Assembly: GCF_050337105.1 (NCBI RefSeq)
Contig: NZ_JAKJSQ010000059.1
Location: 1-24,567, forward strand
Length of the DNA: 24,567 nt
Reading direction: 5' to 3'
Origin: Aliivibrio_A kagoshimensis
Lineage (GTDB): Bacteria; Pseudomonadota; Gammaproteobacteria; Enterobacterales; Vibrionaceae
A program made the position numbers and the translations under genes. The stretch's first letter is position 1. The number at the start of each line of letters is the position of its first letter. Under the pieces are notes generated by a model. It was not told where the DNA came from. It saw nothing but the letters and a program-made list of their open reading frames with translations, and did no database searches. Of the stretch, positions 15,676 through 23,662 are shown piece by piece.

Positions 15676-17196
15676 ATGAGCCAAACGGCGATCCCATTAG
15701 AGTTTGAACATTACCTGCAAAACCAAATCAGTATTGGCAAGTCTCCTGATATGAACGAGATGATTTTTGCCTATATTCCTAGTTTGGATTCCAGCATGCC
15801 GATTAATCGTGAAAACGGTTTACCAGAGCTATCAACGTGGGTACATCAACAAGATATTGACCAGGTGGGCAAGCTTGGCCCGAACGCACTGGCCTATTCA
15901 GTAGTGATACCAGGTAGCGCCGCTGAATTTACCTTTAATGCCATTTATCTGCGCGATAAGAACGTGCCTAACTCGTGTGGCATGGTGGTGCACAAGGTCA
16001 GTGAAACCAAAGAATCGGGAATGGCCAGCACCAAATCATTAGTTCAGGAATACACGGGCGCTGCCAGTACTGCCGCGATTACCTTGGACGCCGCAACCTG
16101 GCAAATTGATTATCAAGCCAGATTACTCGGCATCGATGAAGAGCATCGTTTGGCCAATCTTGATACCTATGGCCACACTGCTTTCATTGAGGGTTTTACG
16201 ATCACTCAACAAGCAGACCCAACCAAATACAAAATCACTCCTGGTGTGGTGTATGTCGGTGGTTTGCGTGGCGTATTAGCGCAAGAGGTTATTCAAACCA
16301 TCACCACAAAACCAATTGGTTTATACGTTGATGTGGTTCGCCAAGGCTCTTCGCTGTCTGTGTGGGAAAACAAACTCGCCATTACGGCCTCAGAAACTGA
16401 TCTTACCGATTATGTCGATGGGCAAGGTGCTCAACACTACGTGGCAAAATTGGTGACGATAAATGCAGATGGAAGTACCACTGATGAGCAAGTGAAAGGC
16501 GGTTTGGCTGAGCACATTGCGGGGAGTGATCCGCATCCACAATATGCAACAGAACAAGAAGTAAATGCTCTAATCCGTACTTCTCAGTTTCAGTTATATA
16601 GTCCACAAAGAGCTTACAGTGTAGGAGAAGTTTGTTACACCAAAGACGTAGGAACAGGAGAGCTTAGTTACTGGCAGTGGTATTCAAATGTTGAGTCCTT
16701 AGTTAATAAATCGCCCTTACTTGAGTCAAACCGACATGTTGGTTGGTCCGATAACAGTAAACCTTTTTATTGGATTGCATATACAGGCGATCAGGTAGGT
16801 ATGCCTTTCTACTGGTTAGATATAACAGCCCCAGAATGGGCTGTTATGGAGATCAACGTTGATTTGCCTATCGCTGTCTATTGGCGATTAGCTCGCCGTT
16901 ATCCAAATTTAGTTAGTGGTAACACTATTAACACCGGTGAGATTCGAGCAGAGTTCTTACGCGTACTAGACCAAGGACGTGGAGTTGATAATTTACGAAC
17001 AATTAATACTTTTCAAAACGATGAATTTAAAGCTCATGCGCATACTGGGAAATTTGGAGGAAATGTTTCTTCAGGAAGCACTGGTGGATTAGCGGTTAGC
17101 TCGAGTTATGGGCATAAGAGTGGTTATATTTCAACTGAAGGAGGAAATGAAACACGGCCTAGGAACATTGCACGATCAATGGCTATCGCAATTTAA
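15676..17196 (+). CDS. Tail fibre protein with N-terminal tail-collar domain
   Basis: 506 aa, shorter than P2 gpH (669). Residues 1-150 form the conserved attachment domain of the DUF3751 tail-collar type (SIGKSPDMNEMIFAYIPSLD, ITRENGLP-like NRENGLPELSTWVHQQDIDQ). HIAGSDPHPQYATE near residue 280 is a common fibre linker. The C-terminus has a glycine/serine-rich stretch and GNETRPRNIARSMAIAI, typical of fibre tips. From about 16,560 the DNA becomes clearly AT-richer with different codon use, marking an exchanged receptor-binding part. It determines host recognition and depends on the following assembly protein. Confidence 0.92.
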   Translation: MSQTAIPLEFEHYLQNQISIGKSPDMNEMIFAYIPSLDSSMPINRENGLPELSTWVHQQDIDQVGKLGPNALAYSVVIPGSAAEFTFNAIYLRDKNVPNSCGMVVHKVSETKESGMASTKSLVQEYTGAASTAAITLDAATWQIDYQARLLGIDEEHRLANLDTYGHTAFIEGFTITQQADPTKYKITPGVVYVGGLRGVLAQEVIQTITTKPIGLYVDVVRQGSSLSVWENKLAITASETDLTDYVDGQGAQHYVAKLVTINADGSTTDEQVKGGLAEHIAGSDPHPQYATEQEVNALIRTSQFQLYSPQRAYSVGEVCYTKDVGTGELSYWQWYSNVESLVNKSPLLESNRHVGWSDNSKPFYWIAYTGDQVGMPFYWLDITAPEWAVMEINVDLPIAVYWRLARRYPNLVSGNTINTGEIRAEFLRVLDQGRGVDNLRTINTFQNDEFKAHAHTGKFGGNVSSGSTGGLAVSSSYGHKSGYISTEGGNETRPRNIARSMAIAI

Positions 17197-17205
17197 GGAA
17201 CCGTC

Positions 17206-17769
17206 ATGAGCATAGATAAAAAAACTTATTACCCAGTAAATCCATTAACAAAAGAGGTGCTTGAGCCCGTATTGGCTGAATATCGAGGTGGTATACATCA
17301 CATCCCTAAAGATGCTCTTCAAGCTAAACCATTAGAACCAAAAAATGGCTTTGCCGTAATTGCTGTATTAGATGAATCAGGTAAAGCAATTAACTCCGAA
17401 TATATCGAAGATCATCGAGGTGTCACAATTTACGATGAGTCTAACGGCTCTCATTCGGAAGTAGTTAGTGAATTGGGACCGGTCAAAGACGGTTTCATCC
17501 TAGACAAACCAACCACCCAATTCGATCAGTGGATAAATAACACTTGGGTAACCAACCTACAAAACCAGTATGAGAGCGAATACAACCGCGTTGATGATGC
17601 TCGCCGCGCGCTTTATACCACTATGGTTGATCCACTGTTTGCTGAAGCCAATGTAAAAGCATTGATGGGCGCTGCAACTTCAGAAATCGATGAGCTCAAC
17701 ACTCAAGCCCTGGCGGCGCGTCAAAAGATACAAACTGACAACCCGTGGCCAGTCGCGCCGAAGGTGTAA
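17206..17769 (+). CDS. Tail fibre assembly chaperone
   Basis: 187 aa (P2 gpG is 175). Helps fold or attach the fibre encoded just upstream. The C-terminal part (DDARRALYTTMVDPLFAEAN, then ALAARQKIQTDNPWP) is the conserved fibre-assembly block. The N-terminal two thirds is AT-rich like the fibre tip and presumably co-evolves with it, while the last about 60 codons return to the GC content and codon use of the other tail genes. The stop abuts the next start. Confidence 0.87.
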   Translation: MSIDKKTYYPVNPLTKEVLEPVLAEYRGGIHHIPKDALQAKPLEPKNGFAVIAVLDESGKAINSEYIEDHRGVTIYDESNGSHSEVVSELGPVKDGFILDKPTTQFDQWINNTWVTNLQNQYESEYNRVDDARRALYTTMVDPLFAEANVKALMGAATSEIDELNTQALAARQKIQTDNPWPVAPKV

Positions 17770-18660
17770 ATGATGTGGACCCAATCAAGCCTATCATGGC
17801 CTAACAGCGCCCAAACCATTCAGAGCCAAAGCGAGGCGGTCACCACTCGCGTAGCGTCTGAAATGAGCAGTGCGATAGGCAGGTTACAAGCTCTGCAAGC
17901 ATGTGCGAATTACTCGCGTGGTGCATTAAGTGGTGATGCAGCTGCGTTGTTAGGCTTAAGAAATGATCTTCAATCTCTGCTTTCAACAGGCACGGTGATC
18001 ACTGTTTCGCCGTATACGTTTGATGTGGGTACCACGCTTGATTCTGGTCGCTACCTTAATCCACAAACAGCGATAGCAACATTGGCGGGTAAACTTCGTG
18101 ATCATACTGATAAGCACAGACCCAATGGCAATCTGCACGTAATCGCTTTAATGGTCAGTGCATCGCAGCTTGGAACGTTCGCCGCGCAACTGGCCGATCT
18201 TGTTTCTGTCTTTACGTTGCCGGATTGGGGCCAAGTGGCCAGGCAAGCAAACGCACTCACCACCAATGAAATAGATAAGTTTCACCAACCTGCAGCTATT
18301 GTTCAGCCGCGCTTTAAACCAGGTGCCAAGATAAACGCCAATCCATTGGGTGACTACTTAGCAGCGCAGGGCAGTGAAATCGCCACCCTTGAATCACTGG
18401 CTGATGATGCGACTAACGTGATCGATAAGCTGCAGGGTTTAGCAGTCAAACGCAGTGCTACGTTGAGTGAGATTCAGAGCAAGATGAATGCGCTCAAAAA
18501 CCTTAAAGGCAGTGTCTGGTCGATGGCTTTATCAGGAAGTAACGAAAGCATTGCCACTCAACTTTCACAAGCACCGGCACCAAACAATCATCAACACACG
18601 TTAGCCAGTTTGATGATAAGCGATAAACCAATGCCATTTTTTGAGCAGTTACTTTGCTAA
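17770..18660 (+). CDS. Unrecognised tail-region protein
   Basis: 296 aa. I do not recognise a family with confidence. The protein is rich in alanine, serine, glutamine and leucine and is mostly helical, with long heptad-like stretches at about 18-60 (QSEAVTTRVASEMSSAIGRL) and 200-255 (AAQGSEIATLESLADDATNV). A charged RDHTDKHRPNGNLHVIALMV lies in the middle. No signal peptide. It lies between fibre assembly and the U-like gene, where HP1/K139-type phages carry a tail protein of unknown role, so a structural part of the baseplate or tail is likely. Confidence 0.72.
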   Translation: MMWTQSSLSWPNSAQTIQSQSEAVTTRVASEMSSAIGRLQALQACANYSRGALSGDAAALLGLRNDLQSLLSTGTVITVSPYTFDVGTTLDSGRYLNPQTAIATLAGKLRDHTDKHRPNGNLHVIALMVSASQLGTFAAQLADLVSVFTLPDWGQVARQANALTTNEIDKFHQPAAIVQPRFKPGAKINANPLGDYLAAQGSEIATLESLADDATNVIDKLQGLAVKRSATLSEIQSKMNALKNLKGSVWSMALSGSNESIATQLSQAPAPNNHQHTLASLMISDKPMPFFEQLLC

Positions 18661-18670
18661 AGGGGAGATT

Positions 18671-19144
18671 ATGTTAGCACTCGATGGTGTGATGATGGGG
18701 CTCGACTCGATGCGCATTGAAATGTCGATGGAGCTAAAAGACCAGGACATGAGCGGCCAATCCTCTGGCACCGATACTGCAGAGCAAGGCGATAAAGGTA
18801 AAAAACTCACCTTCAGTGGCCGTATCGCATTTGCCAAAGTGGAAAAGCTCACGCAGCTCTATGCAATGGCCTCTGCTAAAGATGACGCGCAAAACCGCAA
18901 AGTGTATCGCATTGGTAATGACATGGCCCTGGCATTAAAGATCCGCAATGTGAAATTTACGGGCCGTATCAATGCCAGAGAGCATGAAAGTTTACTGGCT
19001 TGGAATGTCTCGTTTGAGCTTCGAGAGCACAACAGTGTGGCCGAGCAAAAAGAGACACGTCAAAAGCAGAAAACTAAACCAGATCAAGTACAAAACACGC
19101 GCCATCAACAAGCGTTAAAAGAGGCAGAGGCCGTTGGTTTATGA
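18671..19144 (+). CDS. Baseplate complex protein (P2 gpU-like position)
   Basis: 157 aa from the ATG at 18671 with a strong AGGGGAG ribosome site; the in-frame TTG at 18641 would begin inside the previous gene. The segment LDGVMMGLDSMRIEMSMELK, the conserved SGRIAFAKVEKLTQLYAMAS and VKFTGRINAREHESLLAWNV suggest a beta-rich tail-tube-like protein. A charged C-terminal tail (RQKQKTKPDQVQNTRHQQAL) follows. Located immediately before the hub gene, as P2 U precedes D, so a tube-baseplate adaptor is likely. Overlaps the hub by ATGA. Confidence 0.72.
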   Translation: MLALDGVMMGLDSMRIEMSMELKDQDMSGQSSGTDTAEQGDKGKKLTFSGRIAFAKVEKLTQLYAMASAKDDAQNRKVYRIGNDMALALKIRNVKFTGRINAREHESLLAWNVSFELREHNSVAEQKETRQKQKTKPDQVQNTRHQQALKEAEAVGL

Positions 19145-20754
19145 AGTTAGAAAAACGCCTGTACATCAACAACAGTGAAGTGACATTGGCCAAGCACATG
19201 GTGAGCTTAAAACTCTCTTTAGGTGGTGTTGCTATCTTCACTATTGCAAGTGAAGTTGCACCACAACAGCACCAAGCCGTTCGTTTTGATATTGGCTATG
19301 ACAATAACGTTAAGCCCTGGCTTGAAGGTTACGTTGAGAAAGTGCAGCCCGCCGAAAATGGTCACCATAAGATAACGGTTAAAGAGAACGCCGCCATCTT
19401 GAATTTCAAACTGGCGATCAGTCTTGAGCACCCAACCATGCGCGAAGTGATAGACCAGGTGCAAACCCAAACGGGCTTAGATTTTACGTTGCCTGATGAG
19501 AGCTACATCGATGCAGTGATCCCAAACTTTGTCAGCAATGGCAATGGGTACCAATGTTTGCAAGCCATTGGCCGCGCCTTTTCAGTCCCTGATTTAGTGT
19601 GGTACCAGGACATTGAACAGCGTATATATTGTGGCAGTTATGAGCAGAGCCGTTTTCACGATAAGCCAGTGACCATTCCTAATGATCTGCTCTCTCGTCA
19701 CAATGGCGACAACATCACCTTTGCGCCTTTTCCAATGCTGCGCCCTGGCGTGATGGTGAATGAAAAGAGAATAAGCCGGTTAGATTTAATCGGAGATGAA
19801 ATGACAGCGTATTGGCAGCAGAGTACTCAAAGCACCAAAAAGAAAGAGTGCTTACAGATGTTTCCAGAACTCTCTGCAGGCTTTCATCTTCCAATGTTTG
19901 GCCAAGTGGTCGCGGTTCGTGATGAAGCCAAAGCAGGGCAGGTGAATGATGCGTTTCGTCCACGTTTTGCGGTCGATGTTCAGCTACTTGATGAGAATCT
20001 AGACCAGGACAAACGCGTGCCGGTGTACCGCTCAATTCCACTACCAAATAACATGGCGGGCAGTGAAGCAGGATTAATGGCGTATCCAAGTGAGGGCTGC
20101 ATCGTTGAAATCGCTTTTGCCTATGGTCGCAATGATCACCCCATCGTTCGAAATGTGTATGGCCAAGAGTACGCATTGCCAGAAATCGAACCCGGTGACC
20201 AGCTTCAACAGCAACGTGCAGAGGTCAGCCGCAAAACTGACGCGGCAGGCAATACCACTGACAAAACAGACCAATATCAAACCCAGTCCGCTTTTGAAAA
20301 GTTAGATAAGGCGCATCGATACAAAGGAAAGTTTGGTCAACATCATTTGGTGATTGATGAGCACAGCATTGAAGAGGTGGTAGGCAAGAAAGTGATCGAG
20401 GCACTTGGCGCTATTAGCTTGCTATCGGGTGATAACTTAACGCTCGGTTCATTAAGCAACATGCAAGTAGCCACAGCAGGCGAGTTGGTTACCACCATTG
20501 GTAAGCTGAGAAACACAGTGATCACCTTAGATGATAAATATAAAGCCCTGGCTAATCGGGTTCAAGTAATCTCCCAAAACGACACAGTAACCATCGGCGG
20601 CCAGCAAACCATCACTATAACTAAAGACCAAATCATCAATGCTAAGAACATAAAGCTAAATGGCGGAACAGGGGTGATCACCTGTCAAAGTATTTGCCCA
20701 TTCACAGGCAAGCCGCATGTAGACGGCTCAACAACAGTATTTGCGGGGAAGTAA
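19141..20754 (+). CDS. Fused baseplate hub and spike protein (P2 gpD plus gpV-like)
   Basis: 537 aa. Residues 1-250 resemble the P2 gpD/gp27-type hub (EVAPQQHQAVRFDIGYD, MREVIDQVQTQTGLDF, FVSNGNGYQCLQAIGRAF). Residues about 256-345 look like a gp5/gpV OB fold (GQVVAVRDEAKAG, RFAVDVQLLDE, GSEAGLMAYPSEGCIVEI, HPIVRNVYG). The C-terminal about 150 residues form repetitive short strands (GDNLTLGSLSNMQVATAGEL) typical of a beta-helix spike. It ends with C515, C519 and H526 in CQSICPFTGKPH, a possible metal-binding tip. P2 has D and V as separate genes, so one chain here serves as hub and membrane-piercing spike. Confidence 0.83.
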   Translation: MKLEKRLYINNSEVTLAKHMVSLKLSLGGVAIFTIASEVAPQQHQAVRFDIGYDNNVKPWLEGYVEKVQPAENGHHKITVKENAAILNFKLAISLEHPTMREVIDQVQTQTGLDFTLPDESYIDAVIPNFVSNGNGYQCLQAIGRAFSVPDLVWYQDIEQRIYCGSYEQSRFHDKPVTIPNDLLSRHNGDNITFAPFPMLRPGVMVNEKRISRLDLIGDEMTAYWQQSTQSTKKKECLQMFPELSAGFHLPMFGQVVAVRDEAKAGQVNDAFRPRFAVDVQLLDENLDQDKRVPVYRSIPLPNNMAGSEAGLMAYPSEGCIVEIAFAYGRNDHPIVRNVYGQEYALPEIEPGDQLQQQRAEVSRKTDAAGNTTDKTDQYQTQSAFEKLDKAHRYKGKFGQHHLVIDEHSIEEVVGKKVIEALGAISLLSGDNLTLGSLSNMQVATAGELVTTIGKLRNTVITLDDKYKALANRVQVISQNDTVTIGGQQTITITKDQIINAKNIKLNGGTGVITCQSICPFTGKPHVDGSTTVFAGK

Positions 20755-20755
20755 T

Positions 20756-20953
20756 ATGGCACTAAGTAAAGAGGCAACTCAAGCAGAGCTATTGAAAGAG
20801 TTGAAAGCAGAAGGCTTTGTACTTGAGGGGCAATATTCTCAGAACTCACCACTAATGAAAGCAATTGCAGCTGCAGTGGTGACGGTCATTACCCGTGATG
20901 CACTGGTTGTTATTGATACAGGGAGTTCCGCTGGCAGCTATAATGTGAAATAA
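20756..20953 (+). CDS. Small protein at the end of the tail operon
   Basis: 65 aa from the ATG at 20756, preceded by a GGGGAAG ribosome site; a TTG at 20741 would overlap the spike gene. Not recognised. The N-terminal half is charged and helical (ALSKEATQAELLKELKAEGF), and the middle is hydrophobic (AIAAAVVTVITRDALVVIDT). It has no cysteines, so it is not an Ogr-type activator, although Ogr occupies this place in P2. Last phage gene before the chromosomal junction. Confidence 0.65.
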   Translation: MALSKEATQAELLKELKAEGFVLEGQYSQNSPLMKAIAAAVVTVITRDALVVIDTGSSAGSYNVK

Positions 20954-21354
20954 ACAAAGCTTAATTTGACCGTGCAACACAGGTGTAGACAAAATGTAGT
21001 CATCAGGGTGGATTTTGTATTTTAAATAATTGATTTTATTGGTTGTTATCAGGGGTTAGATATTAAAGCTGATTACTTTCATATGTTTTATTGTCCTTTT
21101 ACTAACATTTTCTTAATCTATCAGAGCTTCTAAGATAAATCTCGATTTAACTAAGTTAGTCCTCTCTTTTTACTAGAATAAGAGTAGAGGAGATAAAATT
21201 TGAGCTCTGCCTAATTTATCGGCAACAAGACTGTAAAATGAGATTCATTTAGAGCTAAAAGAATGAGAAGCACTCACAAATAACTGTAATCTGTTATAAA
21301 ATTCAGATATGCATGATATTATTCATATTATTAACTGCAACAATGGTTTCGTTA
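20954..21354. other. Prophage-chromosome junction region
   Basis: About 400 AT-rich bases without a convincing gene. It must contain attR. Dyads lie at 21150-21160 (ACTAA-G-TTAGT) and 21161-21190 (CCTCT ... AGAGG with inner pairing). No strong terminator follows the last phage gene. An extended -10 candidate at 21292-21300 lies near the right edge. The exact crossover cannot be set from one side. Confidence 0.6.
21292..21300 (+). promoter_or_regulatory. Extended -10 promoter candidate before mshC
   Basis: TGTTATAAA matches an extended -10 (TGn followed by TATAAA). No good -35 lies 17 bp upstream, which extended -10 promoters can tolerate. It is flanked by a small dyad, ATCTG (21289-21293) and CAGAT (21304-21308). 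A start near 21307 would give a short leader to mshC. Confidence 0.4.
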
Positions 21355-21864
21355 ATGGCGCGATTATTAACAAAAAAACAGTCAGGTTTTACAATCATCG
21401 AACTGGTTATTGTGATGGTGCTATTGGGTATAATTTCAGTGGCTGTTTATCTGCGCTTTCCATCCTCTGAGAGCTACTCTGTGCGGGGTTATTGCGACCT
21501 TGCGAACACCTCCCTTCGACGTATTCAGCTCCAAGCAATGAATGATGTGCAAACTAACGGCAGTCGCCCATACAAAATTACGGTCTCAAATAAAAGAGTT
21601 GGTTGGGGGTGGGACAGCTCACAACCAGGCATGGAGTCACTTGATGACTCTGTAGGTTGTGTTGGCGTGCACTGCTCTGCTCTGGTGGAAATAGAAAGTA
21701 AAGATGCCGTGACGATCACTTTAGATAATAACAACACACAGTTTTTCTTTGATACCTTAGGTCGCCCTACGGATGGTGCATTGCATACCCTCGCCTTTTC
21801 CGGGGGTGGGCAGACATTAAATTTAACCATCAACAAAGAGGGGTATGTCAGTGAGTGTCAATAA
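21355..21864 (+). CDS. mshC: MSHA pilin-like protein MshC (type IV minor prepilin)
   Basis: 169 aa from the ATG at 21355. The product starts MARLLTKKQSG then FTIIELVIVMVLLGIISVAV, a prepilin leader cut after G11 by prepilin peptidase, with phenylalanine at +1, glutamate at +5 and a membrane helix. An upstream ATG at 21313 would add a hydrophobic 14-residue stretch before the basic leader, atypical for a prepilin. Neither start has a clear ribosome site. In Vibrio MSHA clusters mshC follows mshA, so gene order supports the name. It overlaps mshD by 20 bp. Here it is the first gene after a prophage, cut off from upstream msh genes. Confidence 0.82.
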   Translation: MARLLTKKQSGFTIIELVIVMVLLGIISVAVYLRFPSSESYSVRGYCDLANTSLRRIQLQAMNDVQTNGSRPYKITVSNKRVGWGWDSSQPGMESLDDSVGCVGVHCSALVEIESKDAVTITLDNNNTQFFFDTLGRPTDGALHTLAFSGGGQTLNLTINKEGYVSECQ

Positions 21865-22444
21865 TATACCCTTGAAACAAAATGGATTTTCGTTATTAGA
21901 AAGTGTTATCGCCATTGTATTAACCGCGATTGTGATGGTGGGGATGTCGACGTTTATGTTTCCAGCCGTTAAACAAATCGGCGAACCTGTTGCGCAAATG
22001 CGCTCTGCCGAAATTGCCAATGCGGCATTGCAGGAAGTGTTTAGTCGTTCATTTGATCAGAATTCAGACCATGCAGGTGGTGTAGTGCGTTGTGGCGAGT
22101 TAGACCCTGCTGAACCATTAGTGCCAAACAGTTGCACGGCACTGGCAGCACTTGGAAAAGACGCGGGAGAAACGACTAAAATCTTTTTTAATGACGTAGA
22201 TGATTTCATTACCGGTAATAACAACGTGTGTAATGCGAATGCCGATTTTGTCGTGCCTTCGACCATTATTGGGACCGCGCCAGCTATCTATGATAATTTC
22301 TCGTTATGCATTCAAGTTACCTACCCAGTGAATAACCTCGATGGCACGGCAAATAACGGCACCTTATTGAAACATGTCAATGTGGTAGTGAAAACACCTC
22401 AGGGAAGTGACTATAGTTTCTCTGCTTATAGGAGTAACTTTTGA
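21845..22444 (+). CDS. mshD: MSHA pilin-like protein MshD
   Basis: 199 aa. Prepilin motif KQNG then FSLLESVIAIVLTAIVMVGM, with cleavage after G14 and the conserved glutamate at +5. The N-terminal helix anchors it in the inner membrane before incorporation into the pilus. The remaining globular part has four cysteines that may form disulfides (VRCGELD, NSCTAL, NVCNAN, SLCIQV). It starts inside mshC and ends TGATG with mshO, so the genes are coupled. Minor pilins of this kind prime assembly of the MshA pilus. Confidence 0.87.
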   Translation: MSVSVNNIPLKQNGFSLLESVIAIVLTAIVMVGMSTFMFPAVKQIGEPVAQMRSAEIANAALQEVFSRSFDQNSDHAGGVVRCGELDPAEPLVPNSCTALAALGKDAGETTKIFFNDVDDFITGNNNVCNANADFVVPSTIIGTAPAIYDNFSLCIQVTYPVNNLDGTANNGTLLKHVNVVVKTPQGSDYSFSAYRSNF

Positions 22445-23250
22445 TGCGAAAGCGTAATGGTTTCACATTGATTGAGATGGTCGTTAGCATCATAATTTTG
22501 GGTGTGATCAGCTTAGGCTTGATCAATTTTGGTTTAATTGGCGGTAGTATCTACTCGGATACACGAAATAGAGACCAGATGTTGAGTGAAGCACGTTTTG
22601 TATTAGAAAGAGTACAGCGAGACGTGAGAAACTCAGTACCTATGAGCTTGCGAACCGATTCGAGTTGTACCGAGTTTGTGCCTATTATTTATGCGGGTAA
22701 ATACAACCCGAGTAAACTGACTATTCCTACTAATGATCTACCTCTTTCTCGACAGTTTACAGCCGATGAACTGTCGAATATAAAAGCTAAGTGCACGGTT
22801 GGTAACGCCACCAATTGTCAGGTCACTATATTTCCGGATGAAGTGAGTGATATCTACGATCCTAGTAGCAGTCCCGATACTCAACCATTAGACATCGCCA
22901 ATATTGATGCCGATCCTGAACTACTACCTTTTACGTCCCCTTTAAATGTGTCAAAGCAGACCGCTTCCTCTCGATTTTATATCTATCAAAATAGTGCAGT
23001 GGCGTACTGTGTGGTAGGTAGTTCAATGTATCGCTACTCTAACTACGGATTAAACAGTAATTTAAATGATGTGTTATCGAGTGGTGTTGGCGTATTAATA
23101 GCCACCCATATCAATCCAGCAAAAACAGGGTTTGATTTTGGCTCTTCAGGTTTACAACAACATGGGCTATTACACATAAAGTTAACCCTAAATCGATTCG
23201 GTGATGAGATGGAGTTTTACCATAATGCGCACATTCTTAATGCCCAATAA
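22444..23250 (+). CDS. mshO: MSHA biogenesis protein MshO (type IV minor prepilin)
   Basis: 268 aa from the ATG at 22444. A six-residue leader MRKRNG then FTLIEMVVSIIILGVISLGL is a clear class IVa/pseudopilin signature with glutamate at +5. The segment SEARFVLERVQRDVRNSVP after the helix is typical of PilW/GspJ-like minor pilins, the group to which MshO belongs. It carries cysteines around residues 78, 117 and 125. It follows mshD by TGATG overlap and precedes mshP, as in the Vibrio cluster. Confidence 0.88.
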   Translation: MRKRNGFTLIEMVVSIIILGVISLGLINFGLIGGSIYSDTRNRDQMLSEARFVLERVQRDVRNSVPMSLRTDSSCTEFVPIIYAGKYNPSKLTIPTNDLPLSRQFTADELSNIKAKCTVGNATNCQVTIFPDEVSDIYDPSSSPDTQPLDIANIDADPELLPFTSPLNVSKQTASSRFYIYQNSAVAYCVVGSSMYRYSNYGLNSNLNDVLSSGVGVLIATHINPAKTGFDFGSSGLQQHGLLHIKLTLNRFGDEMEFYHNAHILNAQ

Positions 23251-23251
23251 A

Positions 23252-23662
23252 ATGAGCTCTCGTCAGCAAGGTAGCGCATTGATCGTTATGGTTTTTGCGA
23301 TCGTGGTATTTTTTAGTTTGGCAGCCATACTGATCAACATTAACAGCCGTTCCCAACAGAGTGTGAGTTATGAAATGTTGGGAACTAAAGCGCTATGGGC
23401 AGCAAGATCGGGCATGGAGCATGCGATTCAGAAGGTATTGCCAATTAACCAACCCGCAATGCTCTGTACAAACGGTTCGACCACAGTGATAGACTTTAGT
23501 GACGTTAGTGGCAATTTACAACAATGTACGGCATCCATCAGCTGTGTATCCAGTTTTGTCTCTAATGATGGTATGCAACACGCCGAAATGCAGAGCTCCG
23601 GAACCTGTGTTGCGGGTGATTTTAGAGCGCAAAGAATTATTAAGGTAGAGGTGAAAATATGA
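23252..23662 (+). CDS. mshP: MSHA biogenesis protein MshP (PilX-like)
   Basis: 136 aa from the ATG at 23252, right after the mshO stop; the in-frame ATG at 23240 would add four residues and overlap mshO. The N-terminus SRQQGSALIVMVFAIVVFFS is a PilX-like membrane helix without the +5 glutamate, followed by the segment ALWAARSGMEHAIQKVL typical of MshP/PilX. It contains four cysteines in the globular part. It is the last minor pilin before the mshQ-position gene, with which it overlaps as ATGA. Confidence 0.86.
   Translation: MSSRQQGSALIVMVFAIVVFFSLAAILININSRSQQSVSYEMLGTKALWAARSGMEHAIQKVLPINQPAMLCTNGSTTVIDFSDVSGNLQQCTASISCVSSFVSNDGMQHAEMQSSGTCVAGDFRAQRIIKVEVKI

Larger units (their letters stand above)
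1..20953. mobile_element. P2-family (HP1/K139-like) prophage, right-hand portion
   Basis: Gene content and order match the late half of a P2-type prophage: leftward portal and terminase, then a rightward head-tail operon ending next to chromosomal genes. Integrase, repressor and replication genes are not seen and should lie left of the window. The right attachment site should lie between the last phage gene (ending 20953) and mshC (21355); its exact place is not resolved because the left junction is outside the window. All late genes are open and complete. The DUF2586-type sheath, DUF2597-type tube and DUF2590 wedge genes point to the HP1/K139 branch rather than to P2 itself. Confidence 0.92.

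Noticed and set aside
19715..20176. 153-codon minus-strand frame inside the hub-spike gene
   Set aside because: Antisense mirror of a clear gene with unusual His/Cys/Pro-rich composition and no ribosome site.
20756..20953. Ogr-type late activator at the right end of the prophage
   Set aside because: Right position for P2 Ogr, but the product has no cysteines to bind zinc.
21161..21190. Rho-independent terminator after the phage tail operon
   Set aside because: The stem is imperfect and no T-run follows on either strand.
21313..21354. Longer N-terminus for mshC from the ATG at 21313
   Set aside because: It would place a hydrophobic stretch before a basic prepilin leader, which does not fit prepilin peptidase substrates; not fully excluded.
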